DNA from: Epiperipatus broadwayi
Lineage: Eukaryota > Onychophora > Udeonychophora > Euonychophora > Peripatidae
Reading direction: 5' to 3'
Assembly: GCA_028023455.1 (NCBI GenBank)
Contig: JAQFVV010012419.1
Location: forward strand, 62,001 to 126,000
DNA: 64,000 nucleotides
Part shown: positions 22,730 through 35,457 of the stretch, piece after piece
Numbering within the stretch: position 1 is the first letter of the stretch
Layout: each line of letters starts with the position of its first letter
Notes under the pieces: generated by a model
Told to the model about the DNA's origin: nothing
What the model saw: only the letters and a program-made list of their open reading frames with translations
Databases searched by the model: none
Translations under genes and position numbers: made by a program

Positions 22730-23149
22730 TGTGCCAGGAATTATCAAATGTCCATGCACAAAGTCTGCTGTAAAGAAAATTACAGCAGATAAATGTAAAT
22801 TTGTATATATTAAGCACAACATATATATAAATGTGCTATATTAATAATGGAAGTTGGGTCTGAGCATTAGAATACCCCCACACACACTAATTTAAAGCAA
22901 TCATTGAATTGACACAGAAATATTGTACACATATAATAAACTCATGTATTTTTTGTTAGCATATTTTCAGTATATATTATTTTAAGTATTTTGCTTTTTT
23001 CTGAAAAATTCAAATAGAGAAATACTTATTAAACAAATGAATCAAATGTTGGAACATATTGGTAAAATAAATAATTAAAGCAATTGTTCCAACATACGTG
23101 TATATATATTTTATTTTTTTTAATCGCTTTTCTAAAAACTAATTTTATT
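22730..23149 (+). repeat. Possible start of a 3' LTR of the gypsy element
   Basis: Starts TGTGCCAGG after the purine tract and runs into AT-rich DNA without a detectable end. A paired 5' LTR was not found in the window. If instead the R3 repeats are the LTRs of this gypsy element, this stretch is its 3' untranslated region. Confidence 0.3.
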
Positions 23150-23157
23150 CCATAAGC

Positions 23158-23475
23158 CAGGGTCTTCAACCCTATGGCCGTGGGCATCCATGGTGCCTGC
23201 AGACCATTTTATATGTGCCCACCACTATCCGAACACAATAAAAAATTATCTATCTGATACAAATAAATTTAATTTTAAAAATTTCTTATAAATTATTGTA
23301 TTATATTGTAATCAAATTTTAAAATTTTATTTTTGAAATAAATATTTTTTTGTACATTATGTGTATTATTAACAAATATCCAACTATAAATTTACATTGA
23401 AAAAATAAATGATGCTTGCCACCTGGCTGCTATTATAGAATGTGCTCTTAAGTGTAAAAAGGTTGGGGACCACTG
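23158..23475. mobile_element. hAT-type MITE, 318 bp, with 8-bp target duplication
   Basis: Terminal inverted repeats CAGGGTCTTCAACC and GGTTGGGGACCACTG with one or two mismatches. The element is flanked on both sides by the same 8 bases, CCATAAGC (23150-23157 and 23476-23483). An 8-bp duplication and CAGGGGT-type ends are hallmarks of hAT transposons. It has no coding capacity, so it would have been moved by a hAT transposase from elsewhere. Confidence 0.88.
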
Positions 23476-23483
23476 CCATAAGC

Positions 23484-24385
23484 AAAGAATGTTCATTGCT
23501 TTGGCAAAAATATAACCATACACAAAATGTTGATAATCAATGCTATAATTAAACTGTTGTTTTTTTATAGATAAAATAGAAATTTTGTAATGAAGTGATC
23601 TAAGTATTCAAGATGGAAACTAGTCATTATATTAAACCCTAAAATGTAAAATTTAATCAGAAAAATAGAAAGGAATGTTATAATCTAAGTAATAAGGTAA
23701 ATTAAAAGGGTTGGCTGATTCATACTTCTCAGAGGAGTTCCTGAATTGGTTCTTGTGAGTGGGGTGATAGGTTTTAGTCAGTGCTGTAGGATTCATTCTT
23801 TCTTTGGCAGTCATTCTGGACAAGTCATTCACTACTTTGGCTCCACAATTTCCTAATTATCCAGCCACTTAAGGATTTATATACAGACCAGACTATTACT
23901 GATATTCTTAAGAAGAAATCCATTATACAGTTCTTTTAAAAACTCTTGTCTTATGGATTGGAGTAACCATTCAAAACAGCAGATAGTAATTTAATAATAA
24001 TCATAATTATTATACTATACAAAAAAAGAAAATATGAAGCAATCTACTAGAGGTTCCAGTTAAATGACCATGGGGTAGACAAGCAGCCGGTTCACCCCAC
24101 TCTTTTTCTGTCTAAATTGCCAAGATGTGATAATGCCAGTTCCAGCCAAACTCAATGATGACAAAAGCCACCCTGCCTATGCCCAAATGAGATGAAATTC
24201 TCACAGCACAGATAGTTGAATTGAAGCCTGCTCAAAACCCAGTCAGGAGAAGATGAATATGCCTATATAAGTTTCTTTTAAAAATATTTTATTATTAAAT
24301 TAATTCATTCTATATTTCTTATAATTAGAAATATATTATTTTTTCTTCTTCTTATTAATCATTTAAAAAAAGAGAGAGAGTGAGT
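23484..24385. other. Unassigned stretch between the hAT MITE and R3 copy b
   Basis: Less AT-rich than its surroundings around 23700-23890 and 24050-24250, but with no open frame or motif I recognise. It ends in a purine run (AAAAAAAGAGAGAGAGTGAG, 24366-24384) just before TGTCTCTC, which could be the PPT of an R3-LTR element. Confidence 0.4.
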
Positions 24386-24393
24386 TGTCTCTC

Positions 24394-24461
<68 letters not shown>

Positions 24462-25872
24462 AGTTTACAGTTATTACAGGCATAATGACACAATTTTTAC
24501 TTAAATCTTTTAATTCATTTTTTCTATCCCAAATTCTTGTATTTTTAGCAAAGGTTGCAATTAGTTAGTTTTTTTATTGCTGCTTGTTTTTCTTCTTGTT
24601 GAATATTGTCATACATAAGTATACATGTATATATACATGCACATACACTGGTAATATTTGGTAAATATGACATCTCATGCTGAGTGTCTAAGAATGTATT
24701 TATCTGTATATCCTTTTAAGTTATTTTTTGTCATTGCTGCACCTTACGATGAGTGCAAAAGGGGTTTATTCATTGTAAATTCCCTTTAAGCAAGTCCACT
24801 ATTAACTTTATATTTAGAATAGTAGTAAGTGTATATTGTGCTGCATGTATATACATGTATAAGAATTTATTTATCATAAAATGTAAATAGATATAGCATC
24901 TCATGTTGAGTGCTCTGTGGTATCTGAGCTAATGCAACCTTATTGACATGTAAAATATGAAATTATTGAAATATTTTGTAGTGCAGAAATATGCATTCAT
25001 AGTTGTTTTTTTATATTATATTTTCTATCAATAAAACAGGTTTTAATGTCTTGGTCTGTATGACCGAAAATCTTTTATATGAGAAATATATATCAAATCA
25101 CACAAGACATAACTTATTTCTACAGGATAAAAAGCTCACACCACTTCCAATCATTATGAAACATTATAAATAGTTTTAGGGATTTATTATTTTTCTTATT
25201 CATTTAAAATTGTATTTATATTTTATCCATTTCAACGCATCAAATGCATATATGGGTTTGTAATAATTAATCATTTAGTATTTATTATGTCATTATAAGT
25301 ATGAAACGGTGGTAGGTATCTGGGATTAAATAAATATTTGATCATAATATTAAATTTGTTTTGTTTTCATATTATTATTTATTTGATAAAATGTACTCTT
25401 TCCTTATCAATCATGTACCTATAATAACCATTTAACTTACCCATTGAAGACTGTAGATGTAGAATAATGAGCTAGTCACACTGGATATTGCTCTACTAGG
25501 GTGTTAAATCTTATTCTTATGCTACACTGAACATATGGTATTGCACATCCTTTTAGGAGGGGGAAAAATTCATTTTTATTCTTTTCTGGGAGTGACATGC
25601 AAAAGCTATTTTGTAAATACTTTTCAAAGGTGTGTATTTACCTTAGGTCCTAAACATTCAGGCATTCAAGTAAGATATTAACTAAAGGGGTTTTTAATTG
25701 GCTGAGTCCTGTTAATTCACTCTTTTCATCAGTTTAGGTGGAAGTACCAATATATATGAATACAGACAATCAGCTAAATTCGTCTCCATTTTTTTCTCTG
25801 TTACATCTTGATCACTTCATGCTCAGTGCAAAATTAGGAGCAGAATTCCACAGGGAAGTATGGTCAGGTACA
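24386..25872 (+). repeat. R3 long terminal repeat, copy b
   Basis: Candidate start TGTCTCTCATATATAC after a purine run, then a (TA)n tract to 24459, then about 1.4 kb homologous to 16048-17485. Ends GGTACA, followed by ATATAT. The copies have many scattered substitutions and small indels, so they are old. Frames inside the (TA)n and at 25738-25959 are not genes. Confidence 0.65.
24397..24459. repeat. (TA)n microsatellite in R3 copy b
   Basis: Over 60 bases of perfect TA repeat inside the candidate LTR, at the same place where R3 copy a is cut by the Penelope cluster. Confidence 0.95.
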
Positions 25873-25935
25873 ATATATATATGGCTATCTGTAGTACCTT
25901 TGATTTGTAACAGGGTTCAAACCTGTTTTTTGTAT
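25873..25935 (+). repeat. tRNA-like sequence following an LTR, copy 1
   Basis: After the ATATATATAT flank comes GGCTATCTGTAGTACCTTTG, then AACAGGGTTCAAACCTGTT, a perfect B-box-like T arm (AACAGG/CCTGTT around GTTCAAA). A closely similar sequence follows the R2 LTR at 38061. It looks like part of a tRNA-derived SINE that serves as target, but no A box is visible. Confidence 0.4.
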
Positions 25936-26880
25936 TTGGATGTCTCAAAATTAAACTAAAAATATCTTTACTATTCCCTATTATTTAGGGTGATAAACAT
26001 TAAACATTTAAACTGTTACACTTTTTCTATACTATGAATCTTCTAAACTCAAAAAATAGGAAAAATGACCTGCCAATCTGATAATACACAAAAGGCTTGA
26101 CCTCAAACAAGTAAAGGATGTGCTGTGTACAATTGCCAGTCAACTCCCCAATTTAAATTTGGTTACACAACCCCCAAAACTATACTAATAAAAAAATGAA
26201 TGAAAGAATGATATTTACCACACTCTGCTGCTTCTGAGTTTTAGGAGTGGGTAGAAAAATAAAAGCAATACCCAACTGTTACTGTGAAAATTGGGGTTAA
26301 ATATGTGTCACAAAAACTCTGATCACTTCTGGAATCTTATAGGTGGGGCAATATTTGTACCCTATAATCTTCTTGGAGTCTTAACAGTTTAGGTTGATGG
26401 TAGAATTTTGTCATCTGCATCATGGAAGATTATATAGGTTCTCACCCTAGGTCAAAATCACATCTGAAAACAGGAACCACCTCTCAGATCATGTAATACA
26501 CACACATGTGATCCATCAGCCAAAACTCCTTTCCATTGTCAAAATTTAGAAACCACTCCTCTCCTTAAAACTCCACAGCTACAACAAATCTAGCATAACA
26601 CTTAAACTACAATAACACTAAACGCTAAATCATATGTAATTCTAAAAATGTAAATGGTTATATACATTTTTTAAAAAATCTAGTTTATTGTCAATCTTAT
26701 AGTGTTCATGGTCATGACTTCTTCCCATTGTCATAGTTCAGGCTAAATGGTGGTCACTGTTCTTCCATGGTTCTTTGGTTTCTGATTTAGACCCCAATAA
26801 TTTTTTTTTAAATTTTGTTGCTACTTCTCTCACTGCTTATTCAAATATAGCTATTTTGCTTACTTTAGACATGCTCTACT
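25936..26880. other. Unassigned stretch
   Basis: AT-rich DNA with moderately GC-richer patches at 26300-26580. On the minus strand near 26540 a short 'FDNGKEF' reading is reminiscent of an integrase motif, but nothing around it supports this. Confidence 0.3.
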
Positions 26881-27440
26881 GGAGCTTCTACCATCTTACT
26901 GGAAACACACCCTTACATCTAGAAATTGGTTCACATTAATTTAAGCTGGAAGGTATTTTTCTGCAACTTTTCATCATTCCATTATTTTTACAGTTACCTG
27001 ACCTTTCTTTTCATCAACTATGTCCTGACTTTCATCTATTATTTTCAGTTTTTTTTACCAACTTATCTTCAATTTCTCCTATACTTTGTTCTTTCTCCAC
27101 ATCATTACCTCTCTCTCCCTTGACTACTCTCTTTCTCTAATTTCAGCTCTAATTCCTGAAACCTCTTTTTGAATCCATTAAATCTTATTCCATCTTCTGT
27201 TCTGAACCTTCTAGTTTTCTCATGCTGACCTTAATCATGCACATTTCTCCTTTCTTTTCTGTCTCCTGTTGGTCCATTTTCTTTTGTGACTGGGTTTTCA
27301 TCAATCTCCTCTTTCCTTATCTAACCCTGACTATTTCATGTTCATGTTACTTTTATTTAAATCTCACATTTTATTTTAAACAAATGTCCCAGGCTTAATT
27401 TCCCAGCTCATTAAGTACTGTGATACATGTTATAATTTTC
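26880..27440 (-). pseudogene. Possible decayed coiled-coil (gag-like) coding stretch
   Basis: The plus strand is pyrimidine-rich. Read on the minus strand it gives charged, heptad-like pieces in shifting frames, for example KTQSQKKMDQQETEKKGEM, SMRKLEGSEQKME and DVEKEQSIGEIEDKLVKK. This resembles the coiled-coil gags of the LTR elements here. There is no intact frame. A simple purine-rich low-complexity origin is the alternative. Confidence 0.3.
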
Positions 27441-29990
27441 TGTATTTTAGTCTACTTAAAATCTGCTTTAATATTAATATTCCTTAATTCCATTGTAATT
27501 GCAGAAACTTTTTTTTCAAAACTAAATGCACTACAACAAAATTTATTATTATATACTCCTAACACTCTCTACTCTTCATATCCCCATCATTGAGAGACCA
27601 TAATAATGGGTTTGATGTTTCTCTGCATATTATAAAATTTTATTTGATCATCACTGATTCTATGCTATGTATAATAATACTAACATTTATAACTTAAAAG
27701 ATATTCATGAACAAAATCCATTATCTTCAATTTACTGAAGTAGACCTATAATAGTCATAGTCCTGGAAGTAAATTATTCTAAACACCTCTTTCATAAAAC
27801 AAAATAAATAAATAAATGTATTTGGTATCAATCTTTTAAAATTATCATTAATCAATATATCCCAATCAACATATTTATGGACATTGGAATGATCTGATTC
27901 TAAGTGTCAATTCTATGGTTAACATAGAAATTATGCTGTAGATTACCAAGATTGATCATAGCATCATAAAAATAAACCTGACTTCTGGCTAGTTCATTCA
28001 GGCAAGGTAGTAGTATTTAAACTGGCAAAGATATGTTACTAGTAGACAACAGTAAACTATTTGAAAAAATGTGTACATATTATCTTAACTAAATTATAAT
28101 TATGAAACGAAAATAAACTATGGTGTTCATTTGGTTTAATAGTGTAATTATACACACATATTTTAAATAGTGAAAGTAATTATCTCATACATATTTTAGT
28201 TATTTTTGCTTTACTATAAATTAAAATATAAAAATAAAATACTAACTGTAAATCAATTGCTTATATCTCATATGATTATAAACTAAAGAAAAACATACAG
28301 ATACCTTTAGTCTCTAGGGAACTGAAATTGTTCATATGCATATGGAAAGGAAACTTATTCAGTGAGGCTATAGTTATAGTGATTGTCCAAAAATATCTTT
28401 ACTTTGCACTTTAAATGAAGTGTAGATGATAGAAGTTATATTATTTGTCAAAATGAATGGGTTGGACACAGATTTAGAGTTCAGTAGATGACATGATCAT
28501 GTAGCAGACTTTTTTCCATGGACATTGTGACAAAGGCAGGCACATCAGGACTTTACCCCCACATGATTATTATTTGGCATATGTCTAATATTCATCTAAT
28601 ACTGTAATTAAAACAATCACATTAGGGAAATATTAACTAGCAGTCAATAATAAGAAATCAATCAGAATAACTGATCTCTAGATTTTTTTCTATTTATCCC
28701 TTTCTTTTTTTTAGAAAGTTCTATTTTCACTGGTCTGATGCAATAATTCCCATTCAATCCATAAAATGTTCAATAATTTTACTCTTATTTATGTGATCTA
28801 CTTAGTCCAACAGACAACTATTTCAGGTCTGGCTTCTTTTGTCTTCTTATTACCTTTTACAAAAGAAAATCTTTTAGAAAGTTTCTATCTTAACAGTTCA
28901 TTATAAATATTTTTTTTAAAAAAAGTATAACTCTATAAAATAACAAATGCAAATAGCATTTCATAGATAAACATCTGTTGCCTTTTTAGCAAAAGTGTAT
29001 TTTCTTTTTAATTACAAAAAAAATGTATATATAAATTATACATTTTCAAGAAAGGTCTTTTTATATTTGATTATATATAAAATAATATATACATATGCAC
29101 ATCATCAAAACAAATAAGCACAAAAATTCCTTTAAGCCTATTTTGGTTAAATATTTATTTAGCTTGTCTCAGTCAAATATATTGAAACAGATATACTGTT
29201 CCACATGTATATATATTCAAAAGACCCCCCCCCATTTAAAAAAGACTAGCATGATTTGATCAAATTAAAAAAGAAATAAAGCAAAAAGTTTATAGTTAAA
29301 AGAAAATCATTATTGATTTTATAGATTTAAATTACAATATAATTTAAATTTATTATTCATATTTATTTAAAGCTGGCATTTATTAAAAATATTATATTTT
29401 CAATTTTTGGAATGATGTTGTCAGATAAAGTGTGATAATAGCTTGAGGCAATCTTAATAAATTGAAAAACATGGCTTAATCTTCATGCTTTCTTATCTAT
29501 CCTGCTAAAAAAGTAGATTATCCAATCATTATGAGGAGAAAGGCAATCGGACTTAAATGAGAGCTGTGGGATGACTAGGATACGTGGGCTGAACTGTTTA
29601 ATCAGTCCAAGAATCAGATATATATAGTCAAGTTGGAAGTTCAGAGCAGAGTTTTAAAAAGTTTTCCCAAAGAGATTTTTAGGAGATCAAATAGTTATTT
29701 TTTTCAAAAAGATATTTTTCAAGTAGCTGTTACTTAAAATTAAAAAAAAAAGATTTCAATTTTAAAAAGATATTAAGAGCAATTAAAGAACCTCTGTTAA
29801 CAATTGAAAAAGAAAACATTATTAAGTAAAACTTAATGATGAAAGCCTAAACAGTCACAGCTCTTCTCTTCATTCTATGCCATGATTTTCCAAGATTTGC
29901 CTGGGTAGAGCTGAAATAAAATGGCCCCCTGTTTGAAGAAACAAACTAGATAAATGAAGGTAATGATTTTATAAAAATATTCGATACTAT
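27441..29990. other. Unassigned AT-rich stretch
   Basis: No coding frame, repeat pair or recognisable element end. Contains poly-C at 29226 and several poly-A/T runs. Confidence 0.5.
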
Positions 29991-29997
29991 GTGCATT

Positions 29998-30118
29998 TAT
30001 AGAAGACAAGACAAAACGTCTTTCTTAAACTAAAATTATATGTGTTTTTAAAAGACGACAAAACATCTTTCTTAAGCTAAAATTATATGTGTTTTTAAAA
30101 GATAAACAAAATGTCTTT
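29998..30118 (+). repeat. Tandem repeat, about 54-bp unit, 2.3 copies
   Basis: Units begin at about 30000 and 30053, each with AAAAC(G/A)TCTTTCTTAA(A/G)C followed by TAAAATTATATGTGTTTTTA. A third unit is truncated after AAATGTCTTT near 30115. Confidence 0.75.
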
Positions 30119-30437
30119 ATTATAAATAAAATTAAAATTATGAATAAATGTAACTGCATAAAAATATGTTTGTTATTAGAAAATATCAAAATGAAAATAT
30201 ACATACAAAATGAATGTATTTAATAAATTTATACTATATTATGAACAAAGTCAAACATTTAAATATGAATTAGTACATCAATAAAAGTTAATAGATTTTA
30301 TTTACTATTTGAAAACTCTGAATTAAATACAATGGTAGCATTTATATTCATTGTTATATCTGTAAAGGATATCTACATACAAGAATAATTTAAACCACAT
30401 TACCTGTGACCAATATCTAAATAATACAAATGACAAT

Positions 30438-30865
30438 TAAGTGGAACTCTGAATTAAGTGCTATTAGTTGTCTTCATTATTCTCTCTATTGTATTAATGT
30501 ATTACACTCCTCTCTGTGAACTAACTAAATGCTTAAAGATGTAAACTGTTAAAGAACTATTAAAAGAAGGACTTTATTATGCTCTCCACAAGTTACACTC
30601 TTTAAATCATATTGAAGTATACCAAAGAAGAACAATGGACCATAAGTGAAATATTTATTTGAATAAAGTGAAACTCTGAATTAAATGTTATCAGTTATCT
30701 TCATATGTTGCAATCCCCTCTGTGATTAATTAAATAACTAAAGATGTAAGTTGTTAAAAGAACTATGAAAGAAGGACTTTATCATACAACAAATTACATT
30801 CTTTAAGTGCTATTATTGGAAGTATACCAAAGAAACACAATGGATCAGACATGAATAAAACAATG
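30438..30865 (+). repeat. Tandem duplication, about 220-bp unit, 2 copies plus a partial
   Basis: Unit 1 (30438-30655) and unit 2 (30668-30865) share CTCTGAATTAA, CCCTCTGTGA-type stretches, TAAAGATGTAA, GAAGGACTTTAT and GAAGTATACCAAAGAA. A partial third unit begins near 30312 (AAAACTCTGAATTAAAT). Divergence of roughly one base in eight makes it old. Its function is unknown. Confidence 0.75.
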
Positions 30866-31313
30866 AATCTTCACATGGATATGAAGGAACTTTATTAGAA
30901 GAACTTGCCAATTAATTGTTAAATAAAATTATTGTTACTTAAAATTAATTTTAGTTATCCAGTTGTTCAATTCTATTTTTTGTTATTGCATCACTCATCA
31001 TTCAGTGCACTTGTTCATGAGAATCTCATGCCTCCTGAGCTACATCTGGCATAACTAGACCCAGGTAAGTCAGGTTGTAGTGAGATGGAACTCTAGTGGC
31101 ACCGTTTGGAAAACCAAACATAGAAATGTCTAGATGCTTCCAGCCTCTATGGTGCTACATCCTCTGATGAGCAGGAAATATTGTTGTAGGGGGGGGTAAC
31201 ATCTGCATTGGGGAATGCCAATTGATAGTTCCTTCCTGCAACATGCTCATCAGGAAATTGTTACAACTGAAGTAATAGAAGGGTTGTACGGGGTCTGGTT
31301 ACAATATATATAT
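30866..31313. other. Unassigned stretch with a short inverted-repeat-like segment
   Basis: Around 31150-31255 the sequence CCTCTGATGAGCAGGAAAT is followed about 70 bases later by GCAACATGCTCATCAGGAAA, a loose inverted repeat. Nothing else can be said. Confidence 0.3.
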
Positions 31314-31578
31314 TATAATGGTTGAAGAAAAGGTGGTAGTTGGAGTCTTACCATATCTGCTGTACAAAGTACCACCAGGTCATTCGAACCTGGAAAATTT
31401 ATATTAGTATGCATATATGCAAGTTAAAGATCCAACTTTTATTTTATTGACTGTAAGCCCTTGCCACTAGCTCAGAGAATAGCAGAAGTTTAAACATATT
31501 TATTAAACTATATTTTTAATAAAGATTTAAAAAAATGAAGTAGATCACTGCCAGTACTAATAACACAAAAGAATTATT

Positions 31579-31628
<50 letters not shown>

Positions 31629-32330
31629 ACAACAAACAAACTTGAAAAATAATTGCTATAAAAAATTATGCTTTACGTTTCATTTTTTTTTTTAACTTTA
31701 ATTTTTAATCTTAGAATGTTGAGCACAGATAGGCTACCTAGACTACACACTTGCAGATTTTCAAAACCTTTGATTTCAGGCTACAAGCTTGGAGTCAAAC
31801 CAACACTCGCTTCTCGATATATAGATGCAATCACTGCAATATGAAGATGCTAGCATAAAACCACACTGACAGAAATGTGCATCTGGAATGTGATATTATT
31901 TAAAGGACATGATCTTCATCCAGTACAGAAATGTGCATCTGTCTGGTGAAGGAATCATGTATATAGAATATCAAAGAGACAGGTTATATATGGAGGGTGA
32001 GCAGAACTTTTGCCAACTTATAGTCCCTATCCATCGACCTAACAGGAATCAATGTCACAGGAAATACATCTACATACATTGCAATGCAATGACTACACTT
32101 TTGGGTCATGCATTCAGTTGGACACATTGCCCTGTATACTAAACATGCTTCACATTCCATTGATATAAACATCTATATATCTCTCCACCAGCATTAACAC
32201 AACCATGAAAAAATAGTTTGAAATCAAATCCCCCTTAAACTAATGTATACTTAAACAAGTCTAAGTAGCCATCTGCACCCAACTTAAATTTAAGTCAATT
32301 TAATAATTTAATTTATTAAAAAATATATAT
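31314..32330 (-). repeat. R2-family LTR, copy D (inverted, partial)
   Basis: The reverse complement matches the 3' half of the R2 LTRs: the CACTGAGCTAGTG block, GCATATCTGCCTAC-like block, the AAGTTGGATCTTTAA block, and a stretch around 32020-32110 matching 63100-63200 of copy C (TGTAGTCATTGCATTGCAAT). The LTR end lies at 31314 against ATATAT. The 5' half beyond 32330 is not clearly homologous. Frames at 31909-32172 lie within it and are not genes. Confidence 0.7.
31578..31627. repeat. (CA)n(TA)n(TG)n compound palindromic microsatellite
   Basis: CA repeat, then TA repeat, then TG repeat, so the whole is a perfect inverted repeat. It sits inside R2 copy D and is absent from copies A and B. Confidence 0.9.
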
Positions 32331-33437
32331 TTAGTTTAGAGTATTTAACTTATTTTAAAATCACACATTATATTCAACTTATTTTTATATTGAATAATAT
32401 ATTTGACCTATTTTTAAAAATCTAATAATGCACAAATAATGATATGTCTTTGCTTTTATTTTTAAATTTATGTTTGCAATCACAAATTCCTACCCTATTA
32501 CAAACAGATCTTATACTAAGCATAAATAAAAAATATCATACATATTTTAAAGAGATTGCTTTTAAATTTTAGATAAGACTTTTTAAATTGCAAAAGTTCA
32601 TAAAATAAAGTTCAGATTTGATCAGAGTTATAGTTCATTTTTATTCTTTATAATTTATACTTTTCTTTCCCTGGGCTCATTCCTTCACGGTGAAGATCTG
32701 AATTTATGCAAGGGCCTTTTGTTGCAGATGATGATGCTTTGAACAGTTATGATGCTTTATGAAGATGGTTCCAGTGGTTTGATCCTGGGATATGTGGAGA
32801 TGAAAGCTGCCTTCAGCCGGCCAAACTGATGGAAGTGTGATTACATTTTTGGTAATGGTGACAATAACTTTTTAATTTTTTTTTTTTTCAGCATGACAAA
32901 TTCAAAAATTCTAATCTTGTAATTAATTATTTCTTTTGAATTTTTTCTTTTATAAATGCACAGATACATCTGACATATTTCATATATGTATTTCATTGGT
33001 TTATTGGTTTTGTGGCTAAGTAGATTTTTCCTTTGTGGTCTGTGTATATCTCTTGGGTGGTGAAAGCAAATCTTTTGTTTCCATCTCTCTATTGTTATAT
33101 ATTTCATAGTAATCTTTTTAATGGTCATTTTGCCCTAAGGACCTATTTGTAATTTATTTTTGTTAAAAACTCTCTTCATTACTTTTAAGATTAAAAGGTT
33201 TTTATTATATTTATTTAAATATTAGAATCTTTGCTTCAATTCTATAATTTTTTAAGCTTATTTTATTTCAATATTTAAATGAAACTTATTAATAAATTAA
33301 AAACTCATTATTTGTGCATTTTGAACATCTGTGCTTTGAATTCATTATTAGATATCTACAAAAAATATTTAAGTACTAAAATTTAAATGTAATGTATATA
33401 TATCTTGTTACAATATCCGATTCCTACATCTACATAT
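32331..33437. other. Unassigned stretch between R2 copies D and A
   Basis: AT-rich. A patch at 32660-32850 is GC-richer. A 95-codon minus frame (32841-33128) is lysine-rich with no domain and is probably chance. Confidence 0.4.
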
Positions 33438-35437
33438 TGTAATGGGTACATATGCCATTATATATTTTTTTTTTTAAATTAAACATGAAAAATAAAAGTT
33501 CGCAAATAAAAACTTCTTTTTTAAGAATTAAAAATTGAAAATTAAAAATCATCTAAACTCTAATATATAAAATCGCACAGATAAAAAATTATTAAAAGAA
33601 AACTTTATTAAGAAAAAAGAAAAAGTTTTAATACTTAATATTAAGAAAAAGGCTTAAAAGATTTAAAGATAAAAATATATCTTTAAGAATATACAATAAA
33701 TTAATTAATGCTATTGTAAAATGGAAATGATTATTTTAATTAGTCCAAGTGATTTAGCCTTTGGGCATTTCAAAATGTATAAGTAAAGGTCAGATAGGAG
33801 AGAAAAAAACAATAGAAACTAATACATAATAAAAGAAATCCCTCAGGAAACAGACCAGAACAAAAAGATCATCATCGTCATGATGTAATGTCCACTGGAT
33901 TGGAAAGTTTATTATAAAAGAAAAGAGATGTGAATTAGAGAAGATAAGGATATGTGTTAAGTCGGAGAGAGTTGGAGGAGAAGGGATTGAAAGATGCACT
34001 TTCCATTTCTTCAGTTCTAAAAAAAATGAAACATCGTTTTCCCATATTGTGTACTATAGGACATCTGGGCCCAGCAATTAAATACCAGCTACAATAAAGG
34101 ACCAATGGCTAACTGGATACCAATCTCTTCAGGATGGCATGGGAATTCACATTCAAAATTACCAGCAACTACAAAATATGGACCTTTTAAAACCATAAGA
34201 ACTTTAGAAAAATCATGAACATTAAATATAAAACTTTCCCAGTATTTAAATTATAGCAATAGTATTGCCTATCTGACCAAACTAAATTATTTATTAATTA
34301 TTTTATTGAATGTATTATTTGTTTGTTAAATCATTTCCATTAATTTATTTTTTCTGCTCTTTTAAGTTTTTATTATGATTCTTTTTTCTTGTAAATAGCT
34401 TATATAAATGTTAAATTTAAGTTGGGCATGAATAGCTGCATAGATTTGTAAAGTTATATATATTAGTTTAAGGGAGGATAATCTTAGGTTATTTGTTTCA
34501 TAGTTAAATTGGGTCAGTGGATTGGATATATTGGTGTAATTAGTAGAGGCAGTATGAGATTCACTACATGCAGGATTGTATCATATGCTGCACACCTCTT
34601 TTGTGCCTAGGGAATAGGATAGTAAGACGGAAGATGCAGTCCCTTCCTATGGAGTTTTTTTTATTGCTCTTCTCATCAGACAGATGTAGTATTCTTGTCT
34701 GGACGAGAGTCAATGTCTTCTATTAACCATTCTGTTCAGATGTGCATTCCTGACAGTGTGGTATTTGTGCTGTCGTATTCATGCTGCATTGAATACATCA
34801 ATATATCAGATAGATTGGCATTGGTTTGACTGCAAACTTTTGGCCTAAGGTTAAATAAGGGATAAAATATTTTCTTTTCAAATGCAATCTATGTAGTCTA
34901 TTCATACTCGACACCCTAATAAATATTAAACTCATCTGTGTGAAGTTTTAAAAGAAAAAAAATAGTTAAATTGTAAATTAAAATCTAAAGTAAAATAAGT
35001 TATAATGTTTTGTAAAAAAATAAAACTTTAAATGTAAATTAAATTCTAAAAAATCAAAGTTAAAATGTAAGTTAAATTTTAAAGTAAAGTACTAATGTTT
35101 TATAAAAGGAAAATTTTAAAGTAAAAGTGATTCTAAAATAATTCAAAATTTATATGTGCGTAAATAAATGTTTGTGTGTTAATAACAGGCAGTGGCTTCT
35201 TTTATTTTTTTAATATTGAAAATATTTTTAGATAAGAATTCATATTTTATAAATCTTTGTCTCACTGAGCTAGTGGCATTGGGCTGATGGTCATGAAATA
35301 TATCTATGTAGAAGTTGGATCTTTAATAGCACATATCTGCCTACTCTATAAATTTTCTAGGTTCAAATGGCCTAGTGGTGCTCTGTAGTGTAGATACGGT
35401 AAGACTCGATTGATCTCAAGAAACCCTCATTGTTATA
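33438..35437 (+). repeat. R2-family LTR, copy A
   Basis: About 2.0 kb, starting TGTAATGGG with a palindromic terminus (TAATGG...CCATTA), ending ...TTGTTATA. It is followed at 35440 by a primer-site-like sequence, so this is a 5' LTR or an LTR with retained internal DNA. It is homologous along its length to copy B (36154-38060) and more distantly to copy C. A 69-codon minus frame (33790-33999) recurs in copy B and is a by-product. Confidence 0.78.
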
Positions 35438-35439
35438 AT

Positions 35440-35457
35440 TGGTGTCCAATGTGGAGT
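35440..35457 (+). promoter_or_regulatory. Primer-binding-like site after R2 copy A
   Basis: TGGTGTCCAATGTGGAGT, two bases after the LTR end and followed by GATATTT. It matches in layout the sites at 3887 and 63885. Confidence 0.6.

Noticed and set aside
24380-24568. 62-codon frame at the (TA)n tract
   Set aside because: Mostly the translation of the microsatellite (IYIYIY).
26926-27123. 65-codon plus frame rich in F, L and Y
   Set aside because: Pyrimidine-rich strand giving hydrophobic residues. The minus strand looks more like a decayed coiled-coil stretch.
31150-31175. CTGATGAGCAGGAAA, resembling a hammerhead ribozyme core
   Set aside because: There is no room for stem II between the two core motifs and no matching cleavage-site stem. 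No acceptable hammerhead was found in the Penelope tails either.
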